Assembly: GCF_041154675.1 (NCBI RefSeq) | Contig: NZ_AP031322.1 | Coordinates: 992,001-1,056,000 of the forward strand | DNA from: Sulfurisphaera javensis | GTDB lineage: Archaea; Thermoproteota; Thermoprotei_A; Sulfolobales; Sulfolobaceae | Direction of reading: 5' to 3' | Length of the DNA stretch: 64,000 bases | Part shown: one piece after another, positions 40,017-49,270 of the stretch | How positions within the stretch are numbered: position 1 is the stretch's first letter | How the letters are laid out: each line of letters opens with the position of its first letter | Program-made: the position numbers and the translations under genes | The notes under the pieces: model-generated | What the model saw: the letters and a program-made list of their open reading frames with translations, nothing else | Databases searched by the model: none | Told to the model about the DNA's origin: nothing

Positions 40017-41688
40017 AAAAGAAGAAGAGAAGAAAAACCAAGGCTTTTTCGATTCAATATTAGATAGAATAGGAATTAATGAGGCACCCTTATTTAGAAC
40101 TCCGGACTACATGTATAATGTTTCATACTGGTTAGGAGGGTTAGTAGCTGCAAGTTTTGCTTATACTGTAATAACTGGTTTAATCCTTTTACTCCTTTAT
40201 AACCCAGCAAATGCTTATGCACAAACGCAGACAATTATAAATGATATCCCGTATGGTGCAGTAATTCTATTTAGCCATCTTTATGGAGCTTACATAATGA
40301 TCATTTTAGTTTACATTCATATGTTTAGAAACTTCTTCAAAGGGGCTTATAAAAAGCCTAGAGAATTACAATGGGTAACTGGTGTATTATTGCTTGCTCT
40401 TACATTAGGAGCCTCTTTCTTCGGCTATAGCCTAGTTGGAGATGTGTTAGGTATTAACGCTGTTGATATAGGTTCTTCGTTACTTATTGGTACTGGTTTC
40501 CCCGGAGCAACTACAATAGTAGGTTGGTTATTTGGACCAGGTGTTGACGCAGTCCAATCAAGTAATCCAGCAGTTAGAGCTGAATTCTTTAGCAGAATTT
40601 TAGGATGGCATATAATCATGGTAGCATTAATTGGATTACTCTTTATGTTTCACTTAATGCTATCTGAAAGATACGGAATGACACCATCAGCAAAAGAAAA
40701 GCCAAAAGTCCCAGCTTATTATACAAAAGAAGAACAGCAAAAGTTTAACCCATGGTGGCCAAGAAACTTCGTTTACATGTTATCGCTTGTCCTAATGACT
40801 TGGGGAGTAATTCTAATTGTACCAGATGTATTAGCGAATTTAAACTCCATAGTAAGTTTACCTATAGTAATTAACCCCTTCCCAGCACCACAAGCATTTA
40901 CTACAGCAGCCAACAGTGTTCAGCCATATCCACCATGGTTCTTCTTATTCCTTTACAAATTTGTAGACTTTCTATTACCTAATGGAACACCAATATTACC
41001 TTCAATGGTAATTGCAATACTTATAATTGGTTTAGTAATTTTAATGTTAATTCCGTTCTTCGAAAATAGCCAGTGGATGTATATAAGTAATAGAAAATTC
41101 TGGACTTGGGTAATGAGTGTTTTAGCGTATTCCTTAGTAGCCTTATCAGTCTGGGGCTATCTAGAACCAGGAGTACCAGCACCAACTTCCCAACAATTAT
41201 TAATACTAGGCGTTCCAGCATTAATCTTAGCTATAATTATTGGAATATCTGACAAGTTGAAAAGAAGAAATAATAAGGAAATATCATCGATTCAAGTTCC
41301 TAGGATTACTCCAACCTCAATCCTTAGTACTTCAGTGATAACTTTACTATTCGCAGGAACTTTTGGTGACTTCTTACTAAGGCCAAGCCTACTAGGATTA
41401 TTTATACTATTCCCGCTTGGAGTATTAGTATACCATTTCGTAAGTAAAATGGTTAAAGCGTTTAATAGCAATGGTGCAACTAAGTCAAGTTATCCAATAA
41501 CAAAGAAAATGGCCTTCATAGCAATACCTACAATCTTTATAATTACAATTTTCCTTGCTGTATTATTCTTCAAATTACCAAGTGTTGGTGTACAAAGTAC
41601 CTATGCTGGAATTGATTTAGGTGTAATACTATTCTTGTGGGGTTATGCAATAAACCTTTACCATTACTTGTTTTATGTAAAAGATTAA
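39994..41688 (+). CDS. soxC: SoxC, cytochrome b of the SoxABC complex
   Basis: 564 residues from the GTG at 39994. Cytochrome b landmarks are paired His in helices (LFSHLYGAYIM...YIHMFRNF and GWHIIMV...MFHLMLS) and the QO-like PYPPWFFLFLYKF. The C-terminal part adds several helices. Within the complex it would hold a-type or b-type hemes and take quinol electrons with SoxL. It overlaps soxB by 23 bases. A T-rich stretch after the stop (41699-41712) may end the transcript, though the DUF1404-like gene follows. Confidence 0.93.
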   Translation: MEEPQRVKKEEEKKNQGFFDSILDRIGINEAPLFRTPDYMYNVSYWLGGLVAASFAYTVITGLILLLLYNPANAYAQTQTIINDIPYGAVILFSHLYGAYIMIILVYIHMFRNFFKGAYKKPRELQWVTGVLLLALTLGASFFGYSLVGDVLGINAVDIGSSLLIGTGFPGATTIVGWLFGPGVDAVQSSNPAVRAEFFSRILGWHIIMVALIGLLFMFHLMLSERYGMTPSAKEKPKVPAYYTKEEQQKFNPWWPRNFVYMLSLVLMTWGVILIVPDVLANLNSIVSLPIVINPFPAPQAFTTAANSVQPYPPWFFLFLYKFVDFLLPNGTPILPSMVIAILIIGLVILMLIPFFENSQWMYISNRKFWTWVMSVLAYSLVALSVWGYLEPGVPAPTSQQLLILGVPALILAIIIGISDKLKRRNNKEISSIQVPRITPTSILSTSVITLLFAGTFGDFLLRPSLLGLFILFPLGVLVYHFVSKMVKAFNSNGATKSSYPITKKMAFIAIPTIFIITIFLAVLFFKLPSVGVQSTYAGIDLGVILFLWGYAINLYHYLFYVKD

Positions 41689-41726
41689 AGAGAAAGATTT
41701 TTTATTTTTCTTTCCAATTTTATTTT

Positions 41727-42284
41727 ATGGAAATTGATAAGAAAGAATTAAAAGTTTCACATTTTTTATTACCCATTGGTATTCTAGTCTTATTCCTAAA
41801 TCCTTATGTTGAAGGACTAGAGAGCAATTATCAGTGGTTATTTATGCTTTCTCATTATGCCATGTTTATAGCTGGATTACTACTAATAAATGGTATAGTT
41901 AAAGGTAACTATTTACTTCTCATACCTTCAGCAATTATAGCTGTCTTTTGGCACTTACCATATTATTTTTCTTTAGCAGCTGCTTTTCCCATATATAGGA
42001 TATTATGTGAACTCTCACTTGTTTTATCTGGAATAATGGCTGGTATAGGTATTAGTAAGCTTTCCTTACTTTACCGTTTTGGATTAGTAATTATATGGAT
42101 GACAGCAGATACAGCTTACTCAATCATCTTTTTACTAGGAAATCCAGCTTATACTAACGTTGTTTATCCCTTCTCTCCTTATACTGTTTCTCAAGAAATT
42201 AATACAGCTATAGCAATGTGGATTATTATGTCAGTAATAATTGCTTATATTGCTGGAAAATTCTTACGTGAGTTACTTTTTTAA
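41727..42284 (+). CDS. DUF1404-like integral membrane protein, downstream of soxC
   Basis: 185 residues from the ATG at 41727; an in-frame extension into soxC is rejected. Six helices and the FWHLPYYFSLA segment shared with the protein at 9764-10294. It occupies the place of soxD in S. acidocaldarius. Recurrence beside a second, different oxidase supports a shared assembly or cofactor role. Confidence 0.65.
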   Translation: MEIDKKELKVSHFLLPIGILVLFLNPYVEGLESNYQWLFMLSHYAMFIAGLLLINGIVKGNYLLLIPSAIIAVFWHLPYYFSLAAAFPIYRILCELSLVLSGIMAGIGISKLSLLYRFGLVIIWMTADTAYSIIFLLGNPAYTNVVYPFSPYTVSQEINTAIAMWIIMSVIIAYIAGKFLRELLF

Positions 42285-42364
42285 TTATATTTAATTGGTT
42301 ATTTTAAGTGGGAATTACCTACTATTCATTATTTCAATAAATTACTTTTTAAGTGAAACTATAT

Positions 42365-42937
42365 TTATTTAATTAACGGTTCTATATAACGTGTAAGCAA
42401 ATAGTTTACCCCTTCAACTATAATTACACCAGTTAAAACGGGATGAAGAATAAAAAGAGGTGAAACTTTTTCTAATACTGCCAAGAAAGAAGCTAAAATT
42501 GATGGTGGATGTTCAATATTTATGAGAACTTCAATGATAAAAGAGACGAAAGCTGAGATCATAGCCATTAATAAACCTGTAAGAGAAAGTAAAACAAATA
42601 AAACTCCTATCACAGAGGATATAAGGTACGAAATCATGATCGGAAAACTACGATATTCTCTCCAATCTGGATCTGGGTATTTAGTGGCAGCAGTAGCTAA
42701 AAACGGTGGAAGAATATATTCAGTGTGAGTTAATACTGTTACTATGAAAAGAAGGGAAATTGAAATAATCAAATTAAGTATAGCGATAGTTTTCTTTTTT
42801 CTTGACGGGAACATACATCTTTCACACTCCGAATTTATGTAATAAAATTTCGAATTTTTCTTTTTATTCCTTATCCAATTATCATATAAAACTATAAGTA
42901 ATAAAGATAACCACATACGCAAAGTCTTACTTCTCAT
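42365..42937 (-). CDS. HPP-family integral membrane protein
   Basis: 190 residues from the ATG at 42937, which overlaps the upstream stop as ATGA; a later ATG at 42814 would give 149 residues. ILPPFLATAATKYPDPDWREYRS (positions read from the middle third) and HPPSILAS are the family blocks, and four helices follow. HPP proteins of plants transport nitrite; archaeal roles are unknown. Followed by no gene in the same direction. Confidence 0.65.
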   Translation of the reverse strand: MRSKTLRMWLSLLLIVLYDNWIRNKKKNSKFYYINSECERCMFPSRKKKTIAILNLIISISLLFIVTVLTHTEYILPPFLATAATKYPDPDWREYRSFPIMISYLISSVIGVLFVLLSLTGLLMAMISAFVSFIIEVLINIEHPPSILASFLAVLEKVSPLFILHPVLTGVIIVEGVNYLLTRYIEPLIK

Positions 42938-43338
42938 CTTACCTTCTTTGATTTCGTGAGAGTAAAATATGTAAAGTAACTTATTACTCCGTAAAATATA
43001 TGAGCCATTACATAGCTTAAAGTTATTTTTATTGGAAATATGAGCAGGTGAATGGGTAAGCTAAATAGTGATAATACAGCAGAACCAAGCAAAAGACCCA
43101 AAATAAATGCTGAAAGATAATTACAACTTCTTATCTTCACACTCTCTAGTATTTTTACGGCAACAAGAAATACTACCATTGACGCTATCAAATGGAGTAA
43201 AATTCCTAAGAAGATTGAACTTATGTGAAGAATATGAAAGGAGATTGTTGAAAATACGTCGAAGTCGTTAACAAAGAATACCAATTCAGCAATACCGCCT
43301 ATTAGACCAGATAAAACTGCTTTCATAACTGACTCCAT
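42934..43338 (-). CDS. Small membrane protein upstream of the HPP gene
   Basis: 134 residues from the ATG at 43338 (another ATG lies at 43326). Four helices with His residues in helix two (FHILHISSIFL, LLHLIAS). The frame stays open through the structured repeat upstream, but that part is low-quality coding and is excluded. Coupled by ATGA overlap to the HPP gene. Confidence 0.5.
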   Translation of the reverse strand: MESVMKAVLSGLIGGIAELVFFVNDFDVFSTISFHILHISSIFLGILLHLIASMVVFLVAVKILESVKIRSCNYLSAFILGLLLGSAVLSLFSLPIHLLIFPIKITLSYVMAHIFYGVISYFTYFTLTKSKKVR

Positions 43339-43500
43339 CTCCACCTTGAAGGATAAGGGTTCCCCCTCGTCTGAGGAACAGTTAAGAGACTCAGAAAACC
43401 TTTCCCGTCTTAACTTCAAACTACATTTTTCTTTATTTAACAGTACTATTTTTTTTCGTGTCATCCCCGCCTAAAGGCTTTCTGCCCATACTATTGTTAG
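43328..43500 (+). repeat. 173-base structured repeat, copy 2
   Basis: Same orientation and blocks as 28498-28672. The middle stem is GTTAAGA (43381-43387) pairing with TCTTAAC (43408-43414), where copy 1 has a different but again complementary pair. GCCTAAAGGC near 43469-43478 is identical in both. It overlaps the first four codons of the minus-strand gene and probably supplies its upstream region. Confidence 0.7.
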
Positions 43501-43562
43501 TATATTCTTCTCAAAATAGAAACTAATCGATAATTTATTAATTCGCTCACTAAGTTTATCTT

Positions 43563-44386
43563 GTGACTGAGGATATTATTAAGCAAATTATTAGTAATCA
43601 AGAGCTAATTGATGCCATCACTAAAAAGGTTTATGAAAAGTTAAAGGATGATGTTGTAATTCAAAGACTTGAGAAACTTGAACAACAAATGGTTGAGATA
43701 CTGAAGGTTATACAGAACACTAATGATAATCTAGTTTTAATTTGGGAGAAAATGGATTATCATGATACAGTATTAGGAAAACACTCAAACATACTTGATG
43801 AACATACTAAATTACTACAAGAGCAAACCAGAATTTTGAACGAGCAAACTAAAGTACTAGAAGATCACACCAAAATATTACTAGAGCAAACTAAATTACT
43901 ACAAGAGCAAACCAGAATCGTACTAGAACATACTGAGTTATTGAAGGAGCATAGTAAGAAGTTAGATAATATTACTGATGAGTTGAGGAAGATAAGAATT
44001 TCACTTGACTCCTTCACTTCTAGGGCGGGCCATTACGTAGAAAAGACTATAATGGAATTATATAAGGAAGCATTAAAGATTCATGGTATTGACCCATCAA
44101 ATGTGAAACATGGATATGTTGAAGATGTTGTTGGCATAGTGAGTAAGGGGAGAAAGTATGAGATTGACTTTTACGAGACTGATGATATAATCCATCTCTT
44201 TGAAGTAAAGAATTTATGTGATGAAGATGCTATTGAACAAATTGAAATTAGGATTAAGTTACTATCCTCACAACAAACAAGAACATTAAACCATACCTAG
44301 TTTGTAATTCAATCTTTGACCGTGTAAAAGATGAGGCTGAAAAAGAAGGTATTGTAGTTATTGCTGGAAATGTAATAGAAGACTAA
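43563..44386 (+). pseudogene. Coiled-coil/PD-(D/E)XK-like protein (DUF3782 type), frameshifted
   Basis: GTG start. Residues about 70-145 are regular heptads (EQTRILNEQTKVLEDHT type) encoded by DNA repeats, including a 29-base exact repeat at 43806 and 43890. The C-terminal domain (YEIDFYETDDIIHLFEVKN) has the D...ExK pattern of restriction-like nucleases. The first frame stops at 44298-44300. In another frame, from about 44280, the expected ending continues as KPYLVCNSIFDRVKDEAE to a stop at 44384-44386. One small indel near 44270-44285 explains this. Confidence 0.7.
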
Positions 44387-44390
44387 CTTG

Positions 44391-46712
44391 TCACAACATT
44401 CTTCTTTTCACTTTACGTGATATTATCGAGTATTTGTATTCTAATAAAAGAAGAACAACAGCTATTACATTTATAATTAACACGGGAGTTAAATCATAAT
44501 TTGGTGGTGGATAAACCTTTCCTATGATTATATTATATCCAATACTTGGAATAACATCACCCTCAACTGGATAAACAGTTACTGTAACATTTTTAGGATG
44601 TAATATTACGTTCTTTATAAAGAGAGAATAAGGAATAAGCTCAAGAGAAACTAAATAAGTTATACGAGAGTCTGGGTGAATAAGCTTAAGCTTACCCGTG
44701 GTATATATTTTGCCTAAATAAGTAGTAATGACTTCCATACTCACATTTTGAGTATTAACAGTAAGTGATGCAGTCCCGTTAGAAATCTCAATAACTCCAC
44801 CTTTTGGATAAGCTACATAAGTTAAGACCACAGCATAACAACCTGGTGAAGTTGAAATATATTCACTTGCTGGAGAACCAACTTGAATTAGTGAAATACC
44901 GGGGAATGAAGAAAGGATTGCTTGAGCTCCAGAGTTTACATATATAGTACAACTAAAATTAGTTGGATATGGCAAACGCTGAGCTGGAATTTTTACAGAG
45001 TAGTTGTGAAAAACATCAGCCTTTAAATATATTTCCCCACCACAAATAACACCAGCAAGATATTGTGGAGGAACATAAATGTATGGCGGAACTACAGCCA
45101 CATCTTCGTTTAAATCAGTAACTGGACCAACTAAAATGTAAACGCCTTGAGAAGTAAAATTTGCCCTATAATCAAGGTTCTTAAAGATGTAAATACCGGA
45201 AAAGTTTGCAACTAATTTAAGATCTTTTTGTGCAAGGAAATAAGAAATGTTCTTATTTGCCACCACGTACTCTACACCGTAATACTGAAGGATTTCCCCT
45301 AGAGAAGTAGTATTATAAAATGGAAGAAAGACTGCGTTAGGAATACCGGCAAAACCTTCAGCAGAATACCACTTACCGTTGTAATATATTGGACCACCAT
45401 AGACTGCAACCTTAGCACCATGTAAGTATTCAGCAACTTCTACTAGGTTTTTAGGAATAGGAGTTGGAACATAATTACCGTAGTAATTACCAGTAGCATA
45501 AGAAGGATAAGAAAAGACTAGTTGAGCAATAATTACTAGGATTACAAACATAATACCAATGAGGCGAGGGATTTCTCTTCTTGTGAGAATTATCTGATCC
45601 CCTATGAAGGCAAATGTTAAAAACAATGGGGCTGGTATCATTTCACTTAAATAAGTTGGAAGAATTATCCACATGTAAGGGAAGAAAGGAGTTTGCTTTA
45701 ACCAATCGTTCAGATAGTAAATGAAGTTAAGTGTGAAAGTATGATTAAAAATTGTAATAGAAGATGAGAGGAAAATAACAAGGAAAATGTAAAGGGAAAA
45801 GTAAAAGATAACGTCAGTCTTTATAACCCTCTCAGCATAAAATACTACGCCTAAAATTACGAAAACTGGTAAAAAGAAAGAGAAGAGGTAAGAAAAGAAA
45901 TAATTACCAGCGTAAAAGTTAACTAAAGGTACGAAAAGACCTATTCCTCTTAAATTATCTGCAAACGAAAAGGTATTATAGTTCAACCAAAGTTGTACAA
46001 CTGAAATAGAATTACCTATTGACGTATAAACGTGTTGTTGAACAAACAAAGCATAAAAAGTTCTTATGTTTTCCACTACGTATAAGGGTAGAGAAAAGAA
46101 AGCAAGCTTAATGTAACGGAAATTTCTTCTTACTAGTTGGTAAATAACGTAAAGGAAAAGTGTTAAGAAAGAGAAAACAAAACCTCTAGGATCAGTAGTA
46201 GTTAAGGTTAAAAGAAAAGAAAGAAGAATTGCTCCCTTCAACGTAGATAGTTTGCTTACGTAACTTAAACCAACTAAAAGAATAGGGTATAAAGCAACAA
46301 AAGTAACATAATTACTCCAATATGTAAAGTACATAAAAGTAGGAGAAACCACATAAAGAAACGCTGTTAGAAAGGCTATTATATCCTTATACTTACTATT
46401 AAGAATATATCTGGTAGCAAAAAACGCTGAAAGATATCCTAGAAAAATTGGATAAGCATAATTTAATTTATCATATATTTGAGGAAATAACTGAAAAATA
46501 GAAATAGGAAAATCTGGGTTATCCATTAGAAAAAGTATATTTATTTCTCCGCTAGAGACTAGAGGAGATATATAACCAAGTAATGAAGGGTAAGAATCTC
46601 TGACAAAAATTAATCCCGAAGAAAGAAGAGTTTGCCTAAGTATAAATAATGTAGAAAGAAGAGCTAGTAAAAATGAAGTTATGTAAATAAAAAATGCTCG
46701 TTTATACATCAC
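44391..46712 (-). CDS. Large polytopic membrane protein with extracytoplasmic domain
   Basis: 773 residues. About a dozen helices fill residues 1-415, a large outside domain follows (about 420-745) and one last helix precedes a basic tail (KRRML). The layout resembles GT-C glycosyltransferase-like or YfhO-like proteins, but no DxD-type motif is convincing. It follows the pilin gene on the same strand after 49 bases and may act on that surface protein. Confidence 0.6.
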   Translation of the reverse strand: MMYKRAFFIYITSFLLALLSTLFILRQTLLSSGLIFVRDSYPSLLGYISPLVSSGEINILFLMDNPDFPISIFQLFPQIYDKLNYAYPIFLGYLSAFFATRYILNSKYKDIIAFLTAFLYVVSPTFMYFTYWSNYVTFVALYPILLVGLSYVSKLSTLKGAILLSFLLTLTTTDPRGFVFSFLTLFLYVIYQLVRRNFRYIKLAFFSLPLYVVENIRTFYALFVQQHVYTSIGNSISVVQLWLNYNTFSFADNLRGIGLFVPLVNFYAGNYFFSYLFSFFLPVFVILGVVFYAERVIKTDVIFYFSLYIFLVIFLSSSITIFNHTFTLNFIYYLNDWLKQTPFFPYMWIILPTYLSEMIPAPLFLTFAFIGDQIILTRREIPRLIGIMFVILVIIAQLVFSYPSYATGNYYGNYVPTPIPKNLVEVAEYLHGAKVAVYGGPIYYNGKWYSAEGFAGIPNAVFLPFYNTTSLGEILQYYGVEYVVANKNISYFLAQKDLKLVANFSGIYIFKNLDYRANFTSQGVYILVGPVTDLNEDVAVVPPYIYVPPQYLAGVICGGEIYLKADVFHNYSVKIPAQRLPYPTNFSCTIYVNSGAQAILSSFPGISLIQVGSPASEYISTSPGCYAVVLTYVAYPKGGVIEISNGTASLTVNTQNVSMEVITTYLGKIYTTGKLKLIHPDSRITYLVSLELIPYSLFIKNVILHPKNVTVTVYPVEGDVIPSIGYNIIIGKVYPPPNYDLTPVLIINVIAVVLLLLEYKYSIISRKVKRRML

Positions 46713-46761
46713 TTATCACAAATAGATAAAAAGAAAAAATAACTTAAAAACTAGTTCATTA

Positions 46762-47199
46762 TTACTGGTATACTACAGATACAGATACTGATTGTCCGTC
46801 ACTTAATCCTAAGCTTATTGTGTAAGTAGAACCTGGTTCTAGAGTTTGTGATACGTCATTACTAGCTATTGATATAGTTATTGTATTTGCTCCAGCAGAT
46901 AAACTAGCACCTACTGAGGCTGGTGATGTTTGTACTCCAGATATCAGAGCATTCTCAACAACTACATTTCCAGTTGAATGTAAAGTTATTACAGCTACGT
47001 AGTTACCATTGCTATAAATCATTGTTCCTGTTCCTACTTGTGTTACTGTTGGCGTGCCACCAAATGCACCGAATAGACCGAAAGCAAATCTTACAACTAC
47101 TAAAGCTATTATTACTGATGCAATTACTAATATTAATGCTGTTACAGCACCACTAAGACCTTTCTTGTTTTTCCTTGCCTTTGTGAGGGCCTTAATCAT
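46762..47199 (-). CDS. Type IV pilin-like protein (class III signal peptide)
   Basis: 145 residues. The basic leader ends KNKKG with predicted cleavage before LSGAVTALILVIASVI, the hydrophobic assembly helix. That is the archaeal PibD/FlaK-type signal. The head is beta-rich with many Ser/Thr/Val, as in pilins. The leader resembles that of Aap pilins of Sulfolobus; not an archaellin, whose helix differs. Confidence 0.8.
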   Translation of the reverse strand: MIKALTKARKNKKGLSGAVTALILVIASVIIALVVVRFAFGLFGAFGGTPTVTQVGTGTMIYSNGNYVAVITLHSTGNVVVENALISGVQTSPASVGASLSAGANTITISIASNDVSQTLEPGSTYTISLGLSDGQSVSVSVVYQ

Positions 47200-47230
47200 T
47201 TTTTCTCAATTAAATCATTTGCTAAATGTC

Positions 47231-47240
47231 TATATAAATT
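47231..47240 (-). promoter_or_regulatory. TATA box for the pilin gene
   Basis: Plus strand TATATAAATT (minus AATTTATATA) is centred about 37 bases before the pilin ATG, giving a leader of about ten bases. Confidence 0.5.
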
Positions 47241-47419
47241 TTTCTATCGTAACTGTTTAAGAGAAAAACTAATAAATCAATTAAGAAAGTGATGAGAGTA
47301 CAAATAAAAATAATGACTATATATGAAAGATAGGGAACTTAATTATATTAGATAATTTCCATTCTGCAACTTTGAAATTAATATATAAACTTAAATAGAC
47401 TACTACATAAAAAAATATT

Positions 47420-48124
47420 ATGAAAAGTAGTAGATTGGTTTTTCTCTTTATATTATTACTTCCTTTCTTATCAGTTACTTTAATTACTCATTCTGAATTT
47501 TCCGTTGGTACATTTTTTGCATACAATCAAACGGTTATTATGCTTTTACCTAATGGTACAACAACTACTCTACATGAGGTAATTTTACAAAAAGTTGATA
47601 AAATATTCTCTAACGGTACAATGGAGATTAATGTTACTGTTTATAATGTTGCAGAAAAATATTATTTACCTCCAACTATTTCGTTAAACAATATTTCCTT
47701 TCCTATAAATTTTTACTATATTCCACCTTCACTTTTAGGTGAACAATGTATTCATAGAGGTGGTGCTCCATTACGTTTTATTAACTACTCTAACGGTATT
47801 TATTTATATAATGATAATTATACACTTGAGGGGGTTAAAATTGTGTTTAATATGTGGGTTAATAAAGATGGTATTGCGGTAAAAGTACAAACGTTACAAA
47901 TTGGAGTAAATAAAGTTTTAGTAAGTAATGCTACTGCAATACTCTGGAAAACAAACTACTATAATACTTCAGTTACTCCTCCAACATTTAAAGGCTATAC
48001 TGAAGCAAAAGTTGTTACAATGAATATTAATGATCTTCCGATTGTAACGGCAGAGAAACTAATGAAGTATATTATTATTACTGGAGTATTAGCTATTGTT
48101 CTTATACTTCTTTTTAGAAAATAA
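47420..48124 (+). CDS. Secreted C-terminally anchored glycoprotein, paralogue of the opposite gene
   Basis: 234 residues. Signal segment at the start, numerous N-X-S/T sites, final helix (IIITGVLAIVLILLF). It shares with 48089-48766 the patterns FSNGTMEINVTVYN / FPNGTVKYEFYLIN and LQIGVNKVLVSNAT / LQYGINGLVSNNT. A TATA box (47381-47389) lies 34 bases upstream of the ATG. Function unknown. Confidence 0.65.
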   Translation: MKSSRLVFLFILLLPFLSVTLITHSEFSVGTFFAYNQTVIMLLPNGTTTTLHEVILQKVDKIFSNGTMEINVTVYNVAEKYYLPPTISLNNISFPINFYYIPPSLLGEQCIHRGGAPLRFINYSNGIYLYNDNYTLEGVKIVFNMWVNKDGIAVKVQTLQIGVNKVLVSNATAILWKTNYYNTSVTPPTFKGYTEAKVVTMNINDLPIVTAEKLMKYIIITGVLAIVLILLFRK

Positions 48125-48766
48125 TTTATAAACTGAAATTAGAACTACTCCTACTACAAGAAAAGAGAGAATATAATTCTGTATTGTTCCGTTAATGCTA
48201 GTGACTGTTATTGGGGATGTAACTCTCGTTAACCCAGATGGAAAGTAAATTTTCGCATTGGGACTTATTAAGTTACTAGAATATAGAACGAACGTATTAT
48301 TGCTAACTAAACCGTTTATTCCATATTGCAAAAACACTATCTTATAAGGTACTCCACTTTCGTTAACGTAATAATATGTTATTACTGTAACTAGTTGAGC
48401 TGGATGTTGGGTATTTTCGTAAACATAATATCCGTCTTGTTCACCTATAAGGGTAAAAGTAAGATTTCCTCTTTGCACCACCTTTTCTCCTACTTGAGGG
48501 AAAAAGTAAAGAGAAGTTGGAGAGCTTAAATTATTGTAAACGATTAAGGGTCCAGCATACTGAGAGTAGTTAAGATTAATGAGATAGAACTCGTACTTCA
48601 CTGTACCATTAGGAAAAATGTTAGTAACGTTTTCGATCAATAGTCCGTATATTGTTTTTCCGTCAGATGCAAAATATGAAATTGTTTTGTACTCTATAAA
48701 AAACGGGTGATGGGGAAGAACAAGAATTAATAAAAGAAGAAACGGAAGCATAATCTCACTCATCAT
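48089..48766 (-). CDS. Secreted C-terminally anchored glycoprotein, paralogue of the opposite gene
   Basis: 225 residues. Signal segment, N-glycosylation sites, a final helix (ILSFLVVGVVLISVY) and a basic tail. It faces its paralogue tail to tail with a 36-base overlap. Function unknown; both probably sit on the cell surface. Confidence 0.65.
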   Translation of the reverse strand: MMSEIMLPFLLLLILVLPHHPFFIEYKTISYFASDGKTIYGLLIENVTNIFPNGTVKYEFYLINLNYSQYAGPLIVYNNLSSPTSLYFFPQVGEKVVQRGNLTFTLIGEQDGYYVYENTQHPAQLVTVITYYYVNESGVPYKIVFLQYGINGLVSNNTFVLYSSNLISPNAKIYFPSGLTRVTSPITVTSINGTIQNYILSFLVVGVVLISVYKLFSKKKYKNNS

Positions 48767-49270
48767 AAAAACATTTCATCACTTCTTTTTCCTCAGACCT
48801 GGCCACTCTAATCATCAATAAAAACTCGTATAAATAGCTATTAAATCTTCTTTTTGAAATTTCACCGTTTAATACAGTTTCCTTAAAGCTGAAATTTAAT
48901 TCTTCAGTTCATTTTTAGACCTTACCTTATATGGATGATAAATTCTCAAGTGAAATTCAAGATGTATACTTACCTTGGAGTTTTTGCACAAAGAATATGG
49001 AGGATCGTGACTTCAATGAAATCCAAGAATTGAATATAAGAAGAGATCCAAATATTCTTCCTTGAGTTAGTATGCAAATTGTATAACTAACTGAAGCTTA
49101 GCTTCTAAACAATGTTAAAAGTGTGAGAATCTTTTTCAGTGAACCTTAACGATCTTTATTCTATTTCTTATAGAATTACATAATTAAACGACTATGTTAC
49201 TATAGTTCATTTTCATAATATGCATAGTCTTTTTACTTCAGTACAGTTTAAAACTTATTCATTCCTTTCT
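48767..49270. other. 504-base intergenic region
   Basis: No strong gene. It includes a weak C/D-box-like pattern on the minus strand (48793-48818; see findings) and a 44-codon plus-strand frame (48931-49065) with no recognised motif. GAAGCTTAGCTTC at about 49092 is a short inverted repeat. Confidence 0.4.

Noticed and set aside
43780-43980. Regularly repeated DNA resembling a repeat array
   Set aside because: The repeats are heptad-encoding coding repeats without unique spacers of constant length, so this is a coiled coil, not CRISPR.
46923-47260. Two overlapping plus-strand frames of 68-77 codons
   Set aside because: Antisense to the pilin gene, low-complexity translation.
47289-47320. GTGATGA resembling a C box
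   Set aside because: No CTGA D box follows at a proper distance.
48931-49065. 44-codon plus-strand frame
   Set aside because: No ribosome site, no recognised motif and no operon context; kept only as a note on the intergenic region.
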